Counted from the first letter of the stretch, positions 17,279 to 26,819 are shown. The stretch: 64,000 nucleotides of DNA from Microbacterium oleivorans (GCF_013389665.1 NZ_CP058316.1:2604001-2668000), one strand, 5' to 3'. The notes: generated from the letters alone by a model not told the origin. Program-made: numbers and translations.

Positions 17279-18130
17279 TCAGGCCCCGGTGGCGGCGGGG
17301 CGGCCGGGATCCTGCGACCACTGGCTCCACGAGCCGGGGTAGAGCACCGGATCGTATCCGGCGAGGACGAGCGCGACGGCCGCGTGGGCGGCGGTGACGC
17401 CGGAGCCGCAGTAGACCCCGACCGCTGTGCCGGGTTCGGCGCCGAGCGCGGCGAAGCGCGAGCGCAGGTCGTCCGGTCGGCGGAACCGTCCCGTCTCGTC
17501 GAGGTTCGCCGTGGTCGGGGCCGACACCGCCCCCGGGATGTGACCGGCCCGGGGGTCGACCGGCTCGGTCTCGCCGCGGAAACGCTCGCCGGCTCGCGCG
17601 TCGAGCAGCACCCCGTCGCGAGCGTGGGCGAGGACGGTCTCGACGTCGAGCACCGGCATCGATCCCGGAGAGATCATCGCGGTGCCCGGCCGCGCGGCGC
17701 CCGGCTCGCCCTCGGCGAGATCGAAGCCCGCCTCGGTCCACGCGGGCAGCGCCCCGTCGAGGATGCGCACGTCGGTCATCCCGGCATCGCGCAGCACCCA
17801 CCATGCCCGGGCGCTGGAGAGGTTGCCCGCCTCGTCGTAGACCACGACGGTGTCTCCGTCGTCGATGCCCCATTCCCGCACCGCGGCCTGCAGGCGCCCG
17901 GGCGAGGGGAGCGGATGCCGCCCCGCGCGGGGGTCGCCGTGCTCGGCGAGCTGCGTGTCGAGGTCGGCGTACCGCGCCCCGGGGATGTGACCGGCGACGA
18001 AGGCCGGGCGGCCGTCGGGCCGGTCGAGGCGCCAGCGCACGTCGAGGACGCGGACCGGGCCGCCGTCGGCGTACCGTCCCGAGACGAGGGCGTCGTGGAG
18101 CTCGGCGGCCGTGGTCAGGACGTGGGACAT
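17279..18130 (-). CDS. sulfurtransferase with two rhodanese domains
   Basis: A 283-residue thiosulfate or 3-mercaptopyruvate sulfurtransferase (SseA-like). An inactive N-terminal rhodanese domain (about 5-135, HIPGARYADLD) is followed by a catalytic one (160-275) with AGHIPGAVSAP and the active-site loop C241-GSGVTA, where the persulfide forms. The CGSGVTA loop is the one found in mercaptopyruvate-type enzymes. A clear GAGAGGAGA ribosome-binding site precedes ATG 18130. It lies head to head with the ABC-2 exporter genes and upstream of the rraA remnant. Confidence 0.92.
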   Translation of the reverse strand: MSHVLTTAAELHDALVSGRYADGGPVRVLDVRWRLDRPDGRPAFVAGHIPGARYADLDTQLAEHGDPRAGRHPLPSPGRLQAAVREWGIDDGDTVVVYDEAGNLSSARAWWVLRDAGMTDVRILDGALPAWTEAGFDLAEGEPGAARPGTAMISPGSMPVLDVETVLAHARDGVLLDARAGERFRGETEPVDPRAGHIPGAVSAPTTANLDETGRFRRPDDLRSRFAALGAEPGTAVGVYCGSGVTAAHAAVALVLAGYDPVLYPGSWSQWSQDPGRPAATGA

Positions 18131-18193
18131 GGTGTCTCCTCTCGATGCGTACCCTGCGATTGTGCCCCGCGGACGCGCGTCGGCGGTCGTGGC

Positions 18194-18199
18194 TACTCT
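18194..18199 (+). promoter_or_regulatory. -10 box of a leaderless promoter for the ABC-2 exporter operon
   Basis: TACTCT is followed by six bases and then GTG 18206, which would make the transcript start on the start codon of the ATPase gene. Confidence 0.45.
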
Positions 18200-18205
18200 G
18201 GTCGG

Positions 18206-19147
18206 GTGCCAGAATCCGTCATCTCCGCGCGCTCGCTGCGGAAGACATACGCCGTCAAGGGCAAACCCGATTTCGTCGCCGTGGACGACCTCTCGTTCGA
18301 GGTGGCGCCGGGGGAGTCGTTCGGTCTGCTCGGCCCGAACGGCGCGGGAAAGTCCACGACGATGAAGATGATCGGCGCGGTCTCGACCCGGAGCGCGGGC
18401 GACCTCGAGATCCTCGGGCTCGACCCCGACCGCTACGGTCCCGAGATCCGTTCACGCCTGGGCGTCGTGCCGCAGCAGGACAACCTCGACGGGGAACTGA
18501 ACGCCCGCGAGAACCTCTACATCTATGGCCGGTACTTCGGTCTCCCGGGCCGCGTCTGCCACCGGAAGGCCGACGAGCTGCTCGCGTTCGCGCAGCTCGA
18601 AGACAAGGCCAAGGCCAAGGTCGATCAGCTCTCCGGCGGCATGAAGCGGCGCCTCACCATCGCCCGCGGCCTCATCAACGACCCGCGGATCCTCCTGCTC
18701 GACGAACCGACGACGGGTCTGGACCCGCAAGCTCGTCATGTGCTGTGGGACCGGCTGTTCCGGCTGAAGGAGCGCGGCACCACCCTGGTGCTGACGACCC
18801 ACTACATGGACGAGGCCGAGCAGCTGTGCGATCGGCTGATCGTCGTCGACAAGGGGCGGATCATGGCCGAGGGCACGCCCGCCTCGCTCATTCGCGAGCA
18901 TTCGAGCCGCGAGGTGCTCGAGGTCCGCTTCGGCTCGGACCGCAACGAGCAGGCGGCGCGGCAGCTGCGGGGGATCGGCGACCGCGTCGACGTGCTGCCC
19001 GACCGCATCCTCGTCTACGCCGGCGACGGCGAGGCCGCGCTCGAGCGCGTCATGGCCACCGGTCTCACCCCCATCACGAGCCTCGTCCGGCGTTCGAGCC
19101 TCGAGGACGTCTTCCTGCGCCTGACCGGACGGTCGCTGATCGAATGA
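18206..19147 (+). CDS. ABC-2 exporter, ATP-binding protein (DrrA/NodI-like)
   Basis: A 313-residue ATPase of the daunorubicin-resistance/NodI group. Walker A is GPNGAGKST (43-51), signature LSGGMKRRL, Walker B ILLLDEPTTGLDPQ, switch LTTHYMDEAE, and it has the extra C-terminal domain usual in DrrA. It should drive export of a hydrophobic compound or a polysaccharide through the two permeases that follow. GTG 18206 is taken as start; the frame upstream runs antisense to the rhodanese gene. The stop overlaps the next ATG (ATGA). Confidence 0.93.
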   Translation: MPESVISARSLRKTYAVKGKPDFVAVDDLSFEVAPGESFGLLGPNGAGKSTTMKMIGAVSTRSAGDLEILGLDPDRYGPEIRSRLGVVPQQDNLDGELNARENLYIYGRYFGLPGRVCHRKADELLAFAQLEDKAKAKVDQLSGGMKRRLTIARGLINDPRILLLDEPTTGLDPQARHVLWDRLFRLKERGTTLVLTTHYMDEAEQLCDRLIVVDKGRIMAEGTPASLIREHSSREVLEVRFGSDRNEQAARQLRGIGDRVDVLPDRILVYAGDGEAALERVMATGLTPITSLVRRSSLEDVFLRLTGRSLIE

Positions 19148-20004
19148 CCGCCCAGACCGCGCACCCCACGCTCGACGAGCTGCGCGCCGAGGCGATGGCC
19201 GGGGGTAGACGACCCCGGCGCTATGGGTCGTGGTACGTCGCCGAGCACATGGTGCGGGCGATGCGTGCCTACGGCTGGACGATCGTGGTCGGCGCCGTGG
19301 GACAGCCGATCATGTACCTGCTCGGGCTCGCCGTGGGTCTGGCCGCCCTCATCACCGTGCCGATCTCGTCGCACGGCCAGGAGGTCGACTACCTCCCCTT
19401 CGTCGCGCCGGCCCTGCTGGTGACGGCGGCCATCGCCGTGGCATCCGAGGAGATGACCTACCCCGTGATGGCCGGCTTCAAGTGGCGGCGCTACTTCTAC
19501 GGCTTCAACGCCTCGGCGCTGTCGAGCCCGCAGATCGCCAACGGTGTGATCGCCGGCGCCGTCGCCCGCATGGTCGTCGCCGTCGGTGCCTACTACCTGT
19601 TCATCTGGCTGCTGCCGTTCGGGGCTGTTCCCGCGCCCGAGACCGGGTGGCTGTCCATCCTCGCCGGTGTTGCGGCCGGGGTCGCGTTCGGCATCCCGCT
19701 CATGGCCTACGCCGGCTCGATCCAGGACGACAAGGGGCAGTTCGCCCTCGTGCAGCGATTCGTCTTCATGCCGATGTTCCTGTTCTCGGGCACGTTCTAC
19801 CCCGTCGAGACGCTGCCGATCGGCCTGCAGTGGATCGCGTGGATCTCACCCCTGTGGCACGGGGCCGAGCTCGGCCGCGCCGCGACCTACGGAGCCGACA
19901 TCGCCGCGGGCATGCTGCTCGTGCACGCGCTGTACCTCGTCGCGCTCGCGCTGGCGGGCTATCTGTGGGGTCGACGCGTGTTCACCGAGAGGCTCGCGAA
20001 GTGA
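19144..20004 (+). CDS. ABC-2 exporter, permease subunit 1
   Basis: A 286-residue membrane protein with six predicted helices and the ABC-2 signature FLFSGTFYPVETLP...WISPLWHGAELGR near residues 210-245. It pairs with the next gene to form the membrane channel. ATG overlaps the ATPase stop by 4 bp and its own stop overlaps the next GTG. Substrate cannot be inferred from the locus, which has no biosynthetic neighbours. Confidence 0.9.
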   Translation: MTAQTAHPTLDELRAEAMAGGRRPRRYGSWYVAEHMVRAMRAYGWTIVVGAVGQPIMYLLGLAVGLAALITVPISSHGQEVDYLPFVAPALLVTAAIAVASEEMTYPVMAGFKWRRYFYGFNASALSSPQIANGVIAGAVARMVVAVGAYYLFIWLLPFGAVPAPETGWLSILAGVAAGVAFGIPLMAYAGSIQDDKGQFALVQRFVFMPMFLFSGTFYPVETLPIGLQWIAWISPLWHGAELGRAATYGADIAAGMLLVHALYLVALALAGYLWGRRVFTERLAK

Positions 20005-20831
20005 GCGCCGCGACCGAGGGCGGCGCCGTGTCGGCGCGCGGCCGCGGCGGGGTCCGTGCTCTCTGGGCGGGCAACCCGGGAGCGGTCGTGCAGCGCGGCC
20101 TCATCGCGGCGCGCTCGTCGAGCTGGATCGTCGTGCTCTCGGGGTTCTTCGAGCCGGTGTTCTACCTCGCCTCGCTCGGCATCGGGCTCGGTGCGCTCAT
20201 CGGCGAGGTCGAGACGACGGCCGGTGCCGAGGTGCCCTACGCCGCCTACATCGCGCCCGCCCTGTTGGCGGTCTCGGCGATGAACGGTGCGGTGTACGAC
20301 TCCACCTGGAACGTCTTCTTCAAGCTCAACTACGGCAAGCTCTACGAGGGGATGCTGTCGACGTCGCTCGGGCCGCTCGATGTCGCCCTCGGTGAGATCC
20401 TGTACGCCCTGCTGCGCGGGCTCGTGTACGCCACGGGCTTCATGATCATCATGCAGGTGCTGGGGCTGAACCTCGCCTGGACGGCGGTGCTCGCTCTCCC
20501 GGCGGTGCTGCTCATCGCCTTCGGCTTCGCGAGCGTCGGCATGGCGGTGACGAGCTATATGAAGACGTTCCAGCACATGGACTGGATCAACTTCGTGCTG
20601 CTGCCGATGTTCCTCTTCTCGGCGACCTTCTACCCGATCACCGTCTACCCCGAGTGGGTGCAGGCCATCGTGCAGGCCCTGCCGCTGTGGCACGGCGTCG
20701 AGCTGATCCGCGGCTTGACGACGGGGCTGCTCTCGATCGGCATGCTCTGGCACGTGCTGTACTTCGTCGTGATGATCGGCCTCGGCCTCGTGTTCACGAC
20801 CAAGCGGCTGCGCGCGCTCTTCCTCGGCTGA
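20001..20831 (+). CDS. ABC-2 exporter, permease subunit 2 (NodJ/DrrB-like)
   Basis: A 276-residue paralogue of the preceding permease, with the same layout: LPMFLFSATFYPITVYPEW and LPLWHGVELIRGLTTG near the C-terminus, about six helices and a short basic tail. GTG 20001 is used (GTGA overlap). A heterodimeric channel with the previous protein is inferred from their adjacency and similarity. A long hairpin 55 bp downstream probably ends the operon. Confidence 0.9.
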   Translation: MSAATEGGAVSARGRGGVRALWAGNPGAVVQRGLIAARSSSWIVVLSGFFEPVFYLASLGIGLGALIGEVETTAGAEVPYAAYIAPALLAVSAMNGAVYDSTWNVFFKLNYGKLYEGMLSTSLGPLDVALGEILYALLRGLVYATGFMIIMQVLGLNLAWTAVLALPAVLLIAFGFASVGMAVTSYMKTFQHMDWINFVLLPMFLFSATFYPITVYPEWVQAIVQALPLWHGVELIRGLTTGLLSIGMLWHVLYFVVMIGLGLVFTTKRLRALFLG

Positions 20832-20886
20832 CCGGCGACCCGTTTCCGCGACGGACCGACCCGACCGTCGGCGGAGCTCGCTACGG

Positions 20887-20928
20887 CGGATGCCGCGGCT
20901 CCACCCTGCGGGGGAGCCACGGCATCCG
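20887..20928 (+). terminator. hairpin terminator between the ABC-2 operon and the MFS gene
   Basis: CGGATGCCG (20887-20895) pairs with CGGCATCCG (20920-20928), and inside it CGGCTCC faces GGAGCC. The stem lies between convergent genes, so it may serve both. Confidence 0.6.
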
Positions 20929-20942
20929 TGGGTCGGGGAGCG

Positions 20943-22385
20943 TCAGCGGGTGACGGAGGCCTCGCCGATGTTGGTGTCGTAGTCGGTGTCCTTCGTCTCC
21001 TTCGACAGCCACAGGGCGATGAAGGTCAGGACGGCGGAGCCCGTCAGGTACACGCCCACCAGCCAGGTCGAGCCGTTCGCGAGGGCCCACAGCGTGGTCG
21101 CGATGCTCGGTGCGACGGCGGCGCCGAGGATCGAGGCGACGTTGTACGAGATCGCCGAGCCGGTGTAGCGGACGTTCGTGGGGAACAGCTCGGGCAGCAG
21201 AGCGCCCATCGGCCCGAAGGTGGCGCCCATCAGCATGAAGCCGAGCACGAGGAAGGCCTGAACCAGCGCGCCGGTGAACTTCGGGTCGAGCTGCGGGCTG
21301 AGGAAGACCGCGAACAGCAGGCCGAACGCGGCGATGACGCCGGTGACACACAGGAGCAGGCGGCGGCGTCCGATCGAGTCGGCGACGGGACCCGACAGCA
21401 GCGTGAAGATGCCGAAGAAGATCACACCGACGATCTGCATGATCACGAAGTCGGTGAACCCGAACCCGAGCCCGGGCACGTACGCGGCGGCATCGAACGC
21501 GGCGCCGGACGCCTCGGCGGTCGCCTGCGCGCTCTCGAGGGTCGGCTTGGTGCCGTAGGCGAGCGTGAAGCTCGTCATCAGGTAGAACAGCACGTACGTG
21601 GCGAGCATGATGAACGTGCCGAGGATGAGGGCCCGCCAGTGACCGCGGATGACGGATCCGAGCGGGAACTTGCGGATCGCGCCGGTCTTCTCCGCCGCTG
21701 AGAACGTCGAGGACTCGACCAGCCTCAGACGGACCCAGAGGCCCACGATGACCATCACCGCCGAGAACAGGAACGGCACGCGCCAGCCCCACGCGAGGAA
21801 CTCCTCGGAGCGCTGAGCGGGCCCGTCCGGATGGGGCAGTGCGAAGTAGATCGCGAGGAACACGGAGTTCGCGATGATGAAGCCGATCGGCGCGCCGAGC
21901 TGCGGGAACGTGCCGTACCAGGCGCGCTTGCCCTTCGGGGCGTTCTCGGTCGCGACCAGCGCGGCACCCGACCACTCACCGCCCAGGGCGAAGCCCTGCG
22001 CGAGGCGCAGCACGAGCAGCAGGAGGGCGGCCCACCAGCCGATGTCGTTGAAGGTGGGGAGGCAGCCGATGAGGACGGTCGCGATGCCCATCGTCAGCAG
22101 CGAAGCGACGAGCGTCGCCTTGCGGCCGAACTTGTCGCCGAAGTGTCCGAACACGACGGCGCCGATGGGTCGGGCGATCATGGCGGCGCCGAAGACCGCG
22201 AAGGAGGCGAGCAGCGACGCGGTGTCGTCGTCACTGGGGAAGAAGAGGATCGGGAAGACCAGGACGGCCGCGGTCGCGTAGACGTAGAAGTCGTAGAACT
22301 CGATCGTGGTGCCGATGAGGCTGGCCGTGATGACGCGGGAACGGGGGTTCGCGGGCGCGGCAGGGGCCGCGGTGGCGGAGGACAT
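20943..22385 (-). CDS. MFS transporter, metabolite:H+ symporter (MHS) family
   Basis: A 480-residue carrier with twelve predicted helices. MHS features are the N-terminal SLIGTTIEFYDFYVYATAA, GHFGDKFGRKATL after helix 2, RLAQGFALGGEWSGAALVATENAP before helix 5, and the ELFPTNVRYTGSAISYNVASILG segment in the second half. Family members carry shikimate, 2-oxoglutarate, citrate or betaines with protons; the substrate here is not predictable. It is a single gene with about 190 bp upstream in which no further gene was seen. Confidence 0.92.
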   Translation of the reverse strand: MSSATAAPAAPANPRSRVITASLIGTTIEFYDFYVYATAAVLVFPILFFPSDDDTASLLASFAVFGAAMIARPIGAVVFGHFGDKFGRKATLVASLLTMGIATVLIGCLPTFNDIGWWAALLLLVLRLAQGFALGGEWSGAALVATENAPKGKRAWYGTFPQLGAPIGFIIANSVFLAIYFALPHPDGPAQRSEEFLAWGWRVPFLFSAVMVIVGLWVRLRLVESSTFSAAEKTGAIRKFPLGSVIRGHWRALILGTFIMLATYVLFYLMTSFTLAYGTKPTLESAQATAEASGAAFDAAAYVPGLGFGFTDFVIMQIVGVIFFGIFTLLSGPVADSIGRRRLLLCVTGVIAAFGLLFAVFLSPQLDPKFTGALVQAFLVLGFMLMGATFGPMGALLPELFPTNVRYTGSAISYNVASILGAAVAPSIATTLWALANGSTWLVGVYLTGSAVLTFIALWLSKETKDTDYDTNIGEASVTR

Positions 22386-22573
22386 GTGCGGTGTGATGCC
22401 TGTCTGGGAGAACGGGTGAGCGCCCTCGTGGGAGCGTGCCGGTGGGCGGACGTCCGAGGCGGGGTGGTGCGGGGGACGTTCGACGCGGGGATCACCGGCG
22501 GCGTCGACGGTGTCGGCGACGCACGATCGTCCATCCTATGACGGATGACGGATGCCGGACGCACCGGCTCCGG

Positions 22574-22924
22574 TCAGCGCCAGAGCACGGCGATGGCGAC
22601 GTTGGCGACGGTGGCCGCGCCGATGATCCAGAACATCACCGGGGGAACGTCCTTCCCACGCTTCTGCCGTGCCGAGCCGATGCCCAGCAGTGCACCGATG
22701 ACGAGGAGGACGACGAGCTTGACGGCGATCTTGGTGTAGTCGAGGTCGTGGTCCGTGCCCCACGGCGCGGCCAGGGCCAGCCCGGCGATCCCCGCCACCA
22801 GCAGCCCCCAGCTCATGACGCGGGTGATGCGGCGGGCGCCGAGCGCTTCGACCACCCATGCGCCGAAGAGGGTGGCAAATCCCACGAGGTGGACGACGAG
22901 CACGATTCCGCGAAGGGTTTCCAT
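22574..22924 (-). CDS. small four-helix membrane protein of unknown function
   Basis: A 116-residue protein with four hydrophobic segments (about 5-25, 38-55, 66-85, 95-115). Two charged or polar positions, H13 in the first helix and the aspartates of the loop WGTDHDLDYTK, are the only notable features. Length and topology resemble small Fe/Cu-handling or DUF2269-type proteins, but no assignment is made. A TAGGCT box six bases before ATG 22924 supports the start and a leaderless transcript. Confidence 0.72.
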   Translation of the reverse strand: METLRGIVLVVHLVGFATLFGAWVVEALGARRITRVMSWGLLVAGIAGLALAAPWGTDHDLDYTKIAVKLVVLLVIGALLGIGSARQKRGKDVPPVMFWIIGAATVANVAIAVLWR

Positions 22925-22930
22925 ACCCTC

Positions 22931-22936
22931 AGCCTA
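22931..22936 (-). promoter_or_regulatory. -10 box of a leaderless promoter for the small membrane protein
   Basis: TAGGCT on the minus strand is followed by six bases and ATG 22924. It sits inside a CATACC...GGTATG inverted repeat that spans the start codon. Confidence 0.45.
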
Positions 22937-22964
22937 ACTGAAGGTATGTGGTGCGGGAAACGAC

Positions 22965-23008
22965 GCGGGCGTCGGGCCGTCGTCCGAGGACGCGATCCCG
23001 ACGCCCGC
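22965..23008 (-). terminator. hairpin terminator after the riboflavin operon
   Basis: GCGGGCGTCGGG (22965-22976) pairs perfectly with CCCGACGCCCGC (22997-23008) over 12 bp. It lies 22 bp after the ribH stop. Confidence 0.65.
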
Positions 23009-23030
23009 AGGAGCCCGTCGGAGGCGCTCG

Positions 23031-23504
23031 TCAGCCGCGCAGCTCCCGCAGCGTGAGGGCGGTGCGCAGCGCCGCGTCTGCGGCCTCGGCGCCCTTGTCC
23101 TCCTTCGACCCGGCGAGACCCGCCCGGTCGATGCCCTGCTGCTCGTCGTCGAGGGTCAGGACGCCGAAGCCCACGGGCTTGCCGGTGTCGAGCGCGACCC
23201 GTGTGAGCCCGTCGGTCGCGGCAGACGAGACGAAGTCGAAGTGCGGGGTGCCGCCCCGGATGATCACGCCGAGGGCCACGACCGCGTCGGCACCGGCGTC
23301 GAGGGCCGCCTTCGCGACGACCGGGAGCTCGAACGACCCGGGAACGCGCAGGAGCCGCCACGCCGCGCCGGACTCCTCGAGGACGCGCTCCGCGCCCGCG
23401 ATGAGCCCGTCCGTGATCACGTCGTGCCACTGACCGGCGACGACGACGATCTTCAGCTCGCTCGCGTCGACCTGCTGCCGATCGGGTGCTCCGTGTCCGC
23501 TCAT
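23031..23504 (-). CDS. ribH: 6,7-dimethyl-8-ribityllumazine synthase
   Basis: Condenses the pyrimidine from RibD with the butanone phosphate from RibA/B to give lumazine. The 157-residue protein has the phosphate-binding loop and substrate motifs [12 protein letters not shown] (about 54-65) and [18 protein letters not shown] with the catalytic histidine, and the downstream DxEQ-like [14 protein letters not shown]. Last gene of the rib operon; ATG 23504 overlaps the ribBA stop (ATGA), so translation is coupled. Confidence 0.96.
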   Translation of the reverse strand: MSGHGAPDRQQVDASELKIVVVAGQWHDVITDGLIAGAERVLEESGAAWRLLRVPGSFELPVVAKAALDAGADAVVALGVIIRGGTPHFDFVSSAATDGLTRVALDTGKPVGFGVLTLDDEQQGIDRAGLAGSKEDKGAEAADAALRTALTLRELRG

Positions 23505-24820
23505 GCGATGTTCTCCGAGTTCTGTCGGTGGTCGGTGGTGTCGAGCTCGGCGGCCTGCGCGACGCCGCGGGCGAGGGCGGCATCCAGGTCGGCGTCGTCG
23601 ATGATGTGCCCCATGCGATCGCGCTTGGTCGCGAGGTACTGGTGGTTGTTGGCGCCCACCCCCACCAGGAGCGGAACCTGCTCGGCGATGTCGAGTCCGA
23701 GGGTGCGCAGCTGCGAGACCTTGTCGGAGTTGTTCGTCAGCAGGCGGATGCTGCCGACGCCGAGGTCGGCGAGGATGCCGGCGGCCGCGGCGTAGTCGCG
23801 CGCGTCGGCGGGCAGCCCGAGGGCGAGGTTCGCATCGAGCGTGTCGAGGCCGCGCTCCTGCAGCTGGTAGGCGCGCAGCTTGTTGATCAGGCCGATGCCA
23901 CGCCCTTCGTGACCGCGCATGTAGATGACGATGCCGCCCTCCTGGTCGATCGCATCTAGCGCCGCGTCGAGCTGCGGGCCGCATTCGCACTTGAGAGAGC
24001 CGAAGGCCTCACCGGTCAGGCACTCGGAGTGCACGCGGACGAGCGGGCTCGCGTCGGTCAAGTCGCCCGAGACGACGGCGATGTGATCGGTGCCGGTGAC
24101 GCGGTCCTTGTAGGCGAGGAAGCGGAAGGCGCCGTGCGAGGTGGGCACGTGCGCCTCGGCCCGCAGGCTCACGCGGCGCCGGTAGCCGGCGACGGCCTCG
24201 GCAGGACGGGGGTCGACCTCGTCGAGGTGCGCGATGAGCTGCTCGATCGTGATGACCGGGATGCCGTCGCGCTCGCCGAGCTCGAGCAGACCCGGCATCC
24301 GCATCATCGAGCCGTCCTCTGCGACGATCTCGGCGATGGCGCCGACCGGATCGAGGCCGGCGAGCTGCATGAGCTCTACGGCGGCCTCGGTGTGTCCGCT
24401 CCGCTCGCGCACGCCGCCCTCGACAGCGCGCAGCGGCAGGATGTGTCCGGGACGGATGAGGCTGCTCGGCGTCGACGCGGGGTCGGCCAGCACCGTGAGC
24501 GTACGAGCGCGGTCGGCGGCGCTGATGCCGGTGGTCACACCGTGCGCCGCGTCGACCGAGACGGTGTAGGCAGTTCCGCGGGCGTCCTCGTTCGTCTCGA
24601 CCATGGGCGGCAGATCGAGACGGTCGGCCCACTCGGCGGGCATGGGTGCGCAGATGAATCCGCTGGAGTGGCGGACCGTCCAGGCGATCCACTCGGGCGT
24701 CGCGAGGGCGGCCGAGAGGATCACGTCGCCCTCGTTCTCGCGGTTCTCATCGTCGGCGACGATGATCGGCTTGCCGGCCCGCAGCGCGTCGAGCGCCTCG
24801 GAGAGGGGAGAAAGGCTCAT
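23501..24820 (-). CDS. ribBA: bifunctional 3,4-dihydroxy-2-butanone-4-phosphate synthase/GTP cyclohydrolase II
   Basis: Supplies both precursors of riboflavin. Residues 1-205 are the RibB domain with [10 protein letters not shown] (metal site) and the HTEAAVEL segment. Residues 210-420 are the RibA domain with the zinc cysteines C267, C278 and C280 in [18 protein letters not shown] and the [16 protein letters not shown] nucleotide loop. At 439 residues it is full length for the fused form common in actinobacteria. Start and stop overlap ribE and ribH by 4 bp each. Confidence 0.96.
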   Translation of the reverse strand: MSLSPLSEALDALRAGKPIIVADDENRENEGDVILSAALATPEWIAWTVRHSSGFICAPMPAEWADRLDLPPMVETNEDARGTAYTVSVDAAHGVTTGISAADRARTLTVLADPASTPSSLIRPGHILPLRAVEGGVRERSGHTEAAVELMQLAGLDPVGAIAEIVAEDGSMMRMPGLLELGERDGIPVITIEQLIAHLDEVDPRPAEAVAGYRRRVSLRAEAHVPTSHGAFRFLAYKDRVTGTDHIAVVSGDLTDASPLVRVHSECLTGEAFGSLKCECGPQLDAALDAIDQEGGIVIYMRGHEGRGIGLINKLRAYQLQERGLDTLDANLALGLPADARDYAAAAGILADLGVGSIRLLTNNSDKVSQLRTLGLDIAEQVPLLVGVGANNHQYLATKRDRMGHIIDDADLDAALARGVAQAAELDTTDHRQNSENIA

Positions 24821-25452
24821 CGCGAGCCTCCTTCGTCAGAGGTGGGGGTGGTGAATGCCAGCAGACGCTGGACGTGACGGGCGAGGATGTCCGTCTCGAG
24901 ATTGACGGCGTCGCCGGCGACACGGACGCCGAGCGTGGTCGCTGCGAGCGTCTCGGGGATGAGCGACACCTCGAGCCAGGCGTCGGCCGCATCGGCCGGG
25001 CTGACGGCGCTGACGGTGAGCGAGACGCCGTCGACGGTGATCGAGCCCTTGTCGACGACGAGCGGCGCGAGGTCGGCGGGCAGCGAGATGCGCAGCACCC
25101 GCCACTGCTCGCCGGGCCGCACCTCGAGGATGCGGCCGAGGCCGTCGACGTGGCCCTGCACGATGTGCCCGCCCAGGCGCGTGTGCGCCGCGAGAGCGCG
25201 CTCGAGGTTGACCGGGCGCCCGGCGGCGACGCCGGCGAGGCTCGACACGTCCAAGGTCTGACGCATGACGTCGGCGGTGAACCAGTCGGCGCCCTGATCG
25301 ACGACGGTCAGGCAGACCCCGCTGACGGCGATCGAGTCGCCGTGCGCGGCATCCGATACGGCGCGCGGCGCGCGGACGGTGATGCGGACGCCGTCGCCGG
25401 ACGGGTCCACGGCGACGACCTCGCCGACCTCTTCGATGATTCCGGTGAACAT
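24817..25452 (-). CDS. ribE: riboflavin synthase, alpha chain
   Basis: Dismutates two lumazines to riboflavin. The 211-residue protein has the invariant N-terminus MFTGIIEEVG, two tandem lumazine-binding repeats (1-95 and 96-195) each with a GDSIAVSGVCLTV or GSITVDGVSLTV strand, and GGHIVQGHVDG between them. Normal length. ATG 25452 shares one base with the ribD stop, and its own stop overlaps ribBA. Confidence 0.96.
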   Translation of the reverse strand: MFTGIIEEVGEVVAVDPSGDGVRITVRAPRAVSDAAHGDSIAVSGVCLTVVDQGADWFTADVMRQTLDVSSLAGVAAGRPVNLERALAAHTRLGGHIVQGHVDGLGRILEVRPGEQWRVLRISLPADLAPLVVDKGSITVDGVSLTVSAVSPADAADAWLEVSLIPETLAATTLGVRVAGDAVNLETDILARHVQRLLAFTTPTSDEGGSR

Positions 25453-26534
25453 CAGGCGTCTCCTTCGATCGGGGATGTCGGGGGCAGGGGGGAGGCGACG
25501 ATCAGGAGGTCATCGCCGAGGGGTTGCACGGAGGCCACCCGCAGACGACGCTGGTCGGCGATCGTCTCGACGCCCAACGACCGCAATGCCGGTCGGTCAT
25601 CGCCGGCGGCTCCGTACCCGAGGAGGGTGGGGGCGATGTAGGCGAGGACCTCGTCGACGAGACCGGCGCGCAGGAACGCGCTGGCGATCGTCGGGCCGCC
25701 CTCGACGAACACGCGCTGCACCCCCAGTCCGCGCAGCTCCGCCATCAGCGAGGGCCCGTTCGGGCTCTCGCCGCCGAGGTTCTCGCCGTCCCGGTGCAGC
25801 AGCGGGCGGGGGTGTCCGAGGACGCGGGCGTCGTCGGGCACCGCGCGCTGCCCGAGCACGACGGGCATCGGTTGGGCATCGAAGAGGGTTCCGTCGGGAC
25901 GGCGCGCCGTCAGGGCCGGGTCGTCGGTGAGGAGCGTTCCGGTGCCGACGACGATCGCGTCGGCCGCGCTCCGCCGCCGGTGCACGTCCGCTCGGGCGAC
26001 GGCACCGGTGATCCACTGGCTCGTCCCGTCGGCCGCTGCGGCGCGCCCGTCGAGGGATTGCGCCCACTTCACGGTGACGTGCGGCCGGCCCAGGCGCTGC
26101 ACCGTCAGCCAGCCCTCGATCAGCCGGCGGCCGTCGGCCTCGAGCACGCCGCCCACGACCTCGACGCCGGCCTCCCGCAACCGGCGGGCACCGCCCGCCG
26201 AGGCGTCGCCGGGGTCGGAGACGGAGTAGAGCACGCGTGCGACACCCGCCTCGATCAGGGCGACCGCGCACGGGCCGGTGCGTCCGGTGTGGTTGCAGGG
26301 CTCGAGGCTCACCACCGCCGTCGCCCCGCGCGCCGCCCCCGCGGGCAGCCGCGACAGGGCGTCGACCTCGGCGTGGGGGGTGCCCGCACCGCGGTGCCAC
26401 CCCTCGGCGAGCAGTGATCCGTCGGCGGCCAGCAGGACGGCACCGACCTGCGGATTCAGGCCCCGTGGCCCATTGCCGGCCAGCTCGAACGCGCGCCGCA
26501 TCGCCGCGGTCTCGCGATCGGTCGTGCCCGGCAT
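25452..26534 (-). CDS. ribD: bifunctional diaminohydroxyphosphoribosylaminopyrimidine deaminase/reductase
   Basis: Carries out the second and third steps of riboflavin synthesis. The N-terminal zinc deaminase domain (1-145) has H54-A-E56 and the PCNHTGRTGPC metal cysteines; the C-terminal reductase domain (146-350) has RPHVTVKWAQSLDGRAA and the NADPH segment VFVEGGPTIASAFL. 360 residues is normal. First gene of the rib operon, placed directly behind the FMN riboswitch. Confidence 0.95.
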   Translation of the reverse strand: MPGTTDRETAAMRRAFELAGNGPRGLNPQVGAVLLAADGSLLAEGWHRGAGTPHAEVDALSRLPAGAARGATAVVSLEPCNHTGRTGPCAVALIEAGVARVLYSVSDPGDASAGGARRLREAGVEVVGGVLEADGRRLIEGWLTVQRLGRPHVTVKWAQSLDGRAAAADGTSQWITGAVARADVHRRRSAADAIVVGTGTLLTDDPALTARRPDGTLFDAQPMPVVLGQRAVPDDARVLGHPRPLLHRDGENLGGESPNGPSLMAELRGLGVQRVFVEGGPTIASAFLRAGLVDEVLAYIAPTLLGYGAAGDDRPALRSLGVETIADQRRLRVASVQPLGDDLLIVASPLPPTSPIEGDA

Positions 26535-26596
26535 CCTGTTCGTCCCTCGTTCAGACTCCGGGGACGCGGGTGGGCGCGCGCAGCGCGAACGCTGCC

Positions 26597-26737
26597 GTGC
26601 TTCCTCTCATCCGGACTAGCGACTCGCGTCGCATCACCGTCGGTCCCGGAATTCCACCGGATCAACCTCGAGGCCCGAAGGCCGCGGGGGTCGCGGACTC
26701 TCACCGCCGGTTCGGATTCTCACCGACCCCGGAGCAC
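26597..26737 (-). ncRNA. FMN riboswitch (RFN element) of the rib operon
   Basis: Read on the minus strand the region contains the RFN blocks in order: CCGGGGTCGGTGAGAATCC, ACCGGCGGTGAGAGTCCGCGACC, CCGGTGGAATTCCGGGACC, GACGGTGATGC and AGTCCGGATGAGAGGAAGCAC. The terminal stem P1 joins GTGCT (minus strand, 26737-26733) to AGCAC (26601-26597). FMN binding should lower expression of ribD-ribE-ribBA-ribH. The aptamer ends about 60 nt before ATG 26534, leaving room for an expression platform; no clear terminator was identified. Confidence 0.95.
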
Positions 26738-26819
26738 GTTCAATACTCCGATCGTACTCAACGCGGGGGACGCGGCGGCATTCCCGTCTCACGGCGTCAT
26801 CGAACGGCGGTACCCGCGG

